Of a stretch of DNA of 7,646 bases, positions 6,186 to 7,646 are shown one piece after another. The stretch comes from Lachnospiraceae bacterium (lineage in GTDB: Bacteria > Bacillota > Clostridia > Lachnospirales > Lachnospiraceae), in contig VSNY01000185.1 in NCBI GenBank assembly GCA_009774535.1, forward strand, positions 1-7,646, given 5' to 3'. Every line of letters begins with the position of its first letter. Within the stretch, counting starts at the first letter, position 1. Under the pieces are notes generated by a model. It searched no databases. It saw only the letters and a list, made by a program, of their open reading frames with translations, and was not told where the DNA came from. The translations under genes were made by a program, and so were the position numbers.

Positions 6186-6217
6186 ACCCGAATTTGCTTT
6201 CCATGCCGACATTTATG

Positions 6218-6240
6218 TGCTATACTTTTCGTAACGTTAC
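6218..6240 (+). promoter_or_regulatory. Possible extended -10 promoter overlapping-adjacent to a 10-bp palindrome
   Basis: TGCTATACT (6218-6226) matches an extended -10 box (TGnTATAAT with one mismatch). No good -35 lies 17 bases upstream. The perfect palindrome GTAACGTTAC at 6231-6240 falls at the predicted transcription start, where an operator would act. No gene on the plus strand follows, only the hairpin at 6282-6330. Confidence 0.3.
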
Positions 6241-6281
6241 TTGTCTTAATTTCAGATGTAGAAAACCTGATGAAATGAAAA

Positions 6282-6330
6282 TGGACTAAGCAGAAACCCC
6301 TGTTTTTCAAGGTTTTTCTAACTTAGTCCA
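6282..6330. terminator. Imperfect hairpin, possible terminator after the truncated subtilase
   Basis: TGGACTAAG (6282-6290) and CTTAGTCCA (6322-6330) form a perfect 9-bp outer stem. Inside it AGAAACC and GGTTTTTCT can pair with bulges. On the minus strand the hairpin is followed by TTTTCATTTC, a weak T-run. It overlaps the last codons and stop of the truncated protease. It could instead be the end of a mobile element, since its sequence is foreign to the protease gene. Confidence 0.45.
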
Positions 6331-7646
6331 ATTATAACAGCATCATACAAATACGGATCATTCCCATCCACAATCCCCCACTGCATCAGCAGCGCCGCAC
6401 TCCCCGCCACAAACGGCGTCGCCATCGAAGTTCCGCTCTTCACCCCATAACCCCCGCCTGGCGCCGCTGACACAATGCCGACACCCGGCGCGGCAAGATC
6501 TGGCTTGATCTGCCTGGTCACCCGTGTATAGCCCCTGCCGGAAAAATCTGCCGGCTGGTTGGTCCTGGAATTATAAGCTGCTACCGAAATCACTTTTTCT
6601 GCTGTAGAAGGGATGGTAAGCGTCGTCATCTCTGACGGATACAAAAATCCTGTGCCGCGGTTTAAAATTCCGCCGCCCGGCATCCACATGTCAAAATTTC
6701 CCTGTACGATTCTGCGTGGTATCAGACGGATCTCCCATACCCCGCTGTCAATAAAGCTGTCTGCTGGCAGAAATTCCAGAAATATTTCCTGATGTGTACT
6801 ATATGGACTTGGTTCGCCATAATAAAGCAGAATTTCCGTCTGCTGCATCCGGAAACGCTGGGTGCCTAAGAGCTGCTGGATCGGCCCGGCTGTAAGTCCT
6901 CCCGGATGCACAATCTGGATATCAATCTCATCGGAATAGGATTTCCAGATCTGGATGCTTAAATTGGACTCATAGGTACTAACGGCAAACTGCACCGCGG
7001 CTGCGTCCCCGCGTTCACCCGGCTGAAATTGTCCCGCTGTATGCACGTTTGCCGTCCCTTCATTTCCGGTGCCAACTGTTATAACATTTTTCCAGTAACC
7101 GCTCAGACTGTTTAAATATGTCTCGATCAGGGAAGCGCCGCTGTGCGAACCATAATTATTGCCAAAGCTTAGATTCAAAGCCAGCGGCAGCTGCATTTCC
7201 CTTGCTTTGCGCATCATATAGTCTACCGCCAGCATCAGTTCCACCGTACTTGGAAACCCGCCTTCCCGCGGCACACCCAGCCTGACTACAATCAGTTCAC
7301 TTTCATATGCCACACCGCGGTAGCGGCCTGCGGACGCCCTGCCATTGCCTGCCATAATCCCAGCCACATGCGTTCCATGCCCGCTGCTGTCTCCGGTCAG
7401 CCTGACAGACTGCTGCGGACTGCCCTGCGGCGCTTCTTCTATCACAACCACAGGCGACGGCTCCTTTAGTGCCGCGTTGATCTGCTCTCTTGTAAATTCC
7501 ACGCCGCGGACATAACCTGGCGGCGGATACATGCCGCGGGCGGCATCCGGAATCAGTGTCTGATCCCAGATCGCTGCAATCCGTGTCGTACCGTCCGGGT
7601 TGCAGAAATCCGGATGTCTCCAGTCAATGCCGCTGTCTGCCAGGCC
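6318..7646 (-). CDS. Subtilisin-family (S8) serine protease, 5' end outside window, 3' end truncated
   Basis: The frame is open through the right edge, giving 442 visible residues; the Met at 7532 is internal, because the catalytic Asp lies before it in GLADSGIDWRHPDF (visible residue 4). The catalytic His is in DSSGHGTHVAGIMAG (about residue 90), the oxyanion-hole Asn in ALNLSFGNNYG, and the Ser in KSGTSMATPFVAG (about 407; codon 6426-6428). A beta-rich insert between the His and Ser motifs (YESNLSIQIWKSYSDEIDIQ, EILLYYGEPSPYSTHQ) resembles the jelly-roll of CspB-type clostridial subtilases, which process cortex-lytic enzymes in spore germination. Many gut Lachnospiraceae carry such proteases of unknown substrate, so I do not assign csp. 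After GIVDGNDPYLY (6345) the expected C-terminal helix is replaced by DAVIIGLS and a TAG. The core may fold, but loss of the last helix probably harms stability. Confidence 0.9.
   Translation of the reverse strand, partial: GLADSGIDWRHPDFCNPDGTTRIAAIWDQTLIPDAARGMYPPPGYVRGVEFTREQINAALKEPSPVVVIEEAPQGSPQQSVRLTGDSSGHGTHVAGIMAGNGRASAGRYRGVAYESELIVVRLGVPREGGFPSTVELMLAVDYMMRKAREMQLPLALNLSFGNNYGSHSGASLIETYLNSLSGYWKNVITVGTGNEGTANVHTAGQFQPGERGDAAAVQFAVSTYESNLSIQIWKSYSDEIDIQIVHPGGLTAGPIQQLLGTQRFRMQQTEILLYYGEPSPYSTHQEIFLEFLPADSFIDSGVWEIRLIPRRIVQGNFDMWMPGGGILNRGTGFLYPSEMTTLTIPSTAEKVISVAAYNSRTNQPADFSGRGYTRVTRQIKPDLAAPGVGIVSAAPGGGYGVKSGTSMATPFVAGSAALLMQWGIVDGNDPYLYDAVIIGLS

Larger units (their letters stand above)
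6084..6345. other. Non-coding junction segment rich in inverted repeats
   Basis: After the transposase similarity ends the reading frame stays open to 6289 but has no family pattern. The segment contains three hairpins and one palindrome, listed separately, and ends where foreign sequence enters the subtilase gene (about 6345). It is likely the end of a mobile element or a dispersed repeat, distinct from the transposase body, but I cannot name it. Confidence 0.45.

Noticed and set aside
6021..6212. A 63-residue minus-strand open frame starting MSAWKANSG
   Set aside because: Its second half is simply the antisense of the transposase and its first half the antisense of the inverted-repeat segment. 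No ribosome site or family pattern supports it.
1..7646. A new defence or other multi-gene system
   Set aside because: The genes belong to known mobile-element families and most are broken; co-location is better explained by nested insertions than by a shared function.

Overview
This window looks like a stretch of accessory genome from a Gram-positive gut anaerobe, most likely a Lachnospiraceae/Clostridia species. That placement is an inference from protein families remembered from such genomes: a conjugative-element set (ArdC/LtrC-like, TTRAP, YodL/DUF4316), an Rpn-type nuclease, a CspB-like subtilase with an inserted domain, and AGGAGG-type ribosome sites. No rRNA, tRNA or CRISPR array was seen. 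Nearly everything is mobile DNA or its debris, and most genes are broken.

Layout, left to right. (1) 1-420, minus: an Rpn/PD-(D/E)XK nuclease gene with an internal deletion and frameshift, running off the window, with a good promoter at 486-514. (2) 520-1741, minus: the downstream end of a conjugative-element operon, consisting of a 17-codon tail of a lost gene, a TTRAP gene and a YodL-domain gene, all overlapping by ATGA junctions and closed by a hairpin terminator. An in-frame TGA cuts the DUF4316-like tail off the YodL protein. (3) 1739-4216, minus: a tyrosine-recombinase cassette with one complete 626-aa recombinase, ATGA-coupled to a second recombinase that is cut off just before its catalytic domain. 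(4) 4217-4974, minus: the upstream part of the conjugative-element operon, an ArdC/LtrC-like antirestriction/metallopeptidase gene with two frameshifts and two deletion junctions, preceded by a lysine/glutamate-rich tail of another gene. (5) 4986-6083, plus: an insertion-sequence remnant whose transposase has a stop at codon 3, an internal deletion, a frameshift and a missing C-terminus. (6) 6084-6345: non-coding DNA rich in inverted repeats. (7) 6318-7646, minus: a subtilisin-family protease with Asp, His and Ser all present, entering from the right edge and cut off about 27 residues after the catalytic Ser, where foreign sequence adds eight residues and a stop.

The simplest history is a conjugative element whose operon was split by a recombinase cassette (between 1739 and 4216), with an IS alongside and further junctions joining it to a truncated subtilase gene. 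The ArdC-like, transposase and Rpn genes have decayed through several lesions each, while the 626-aa recombinase, the TTRAP gene and the visible subtilase catalytic core are open. I found no convincing new multi-gene system. The points most worth following up are the multi-domain recombinase with its catalytically truncated partner, the structured 6084-6345 segment, and the nested history.
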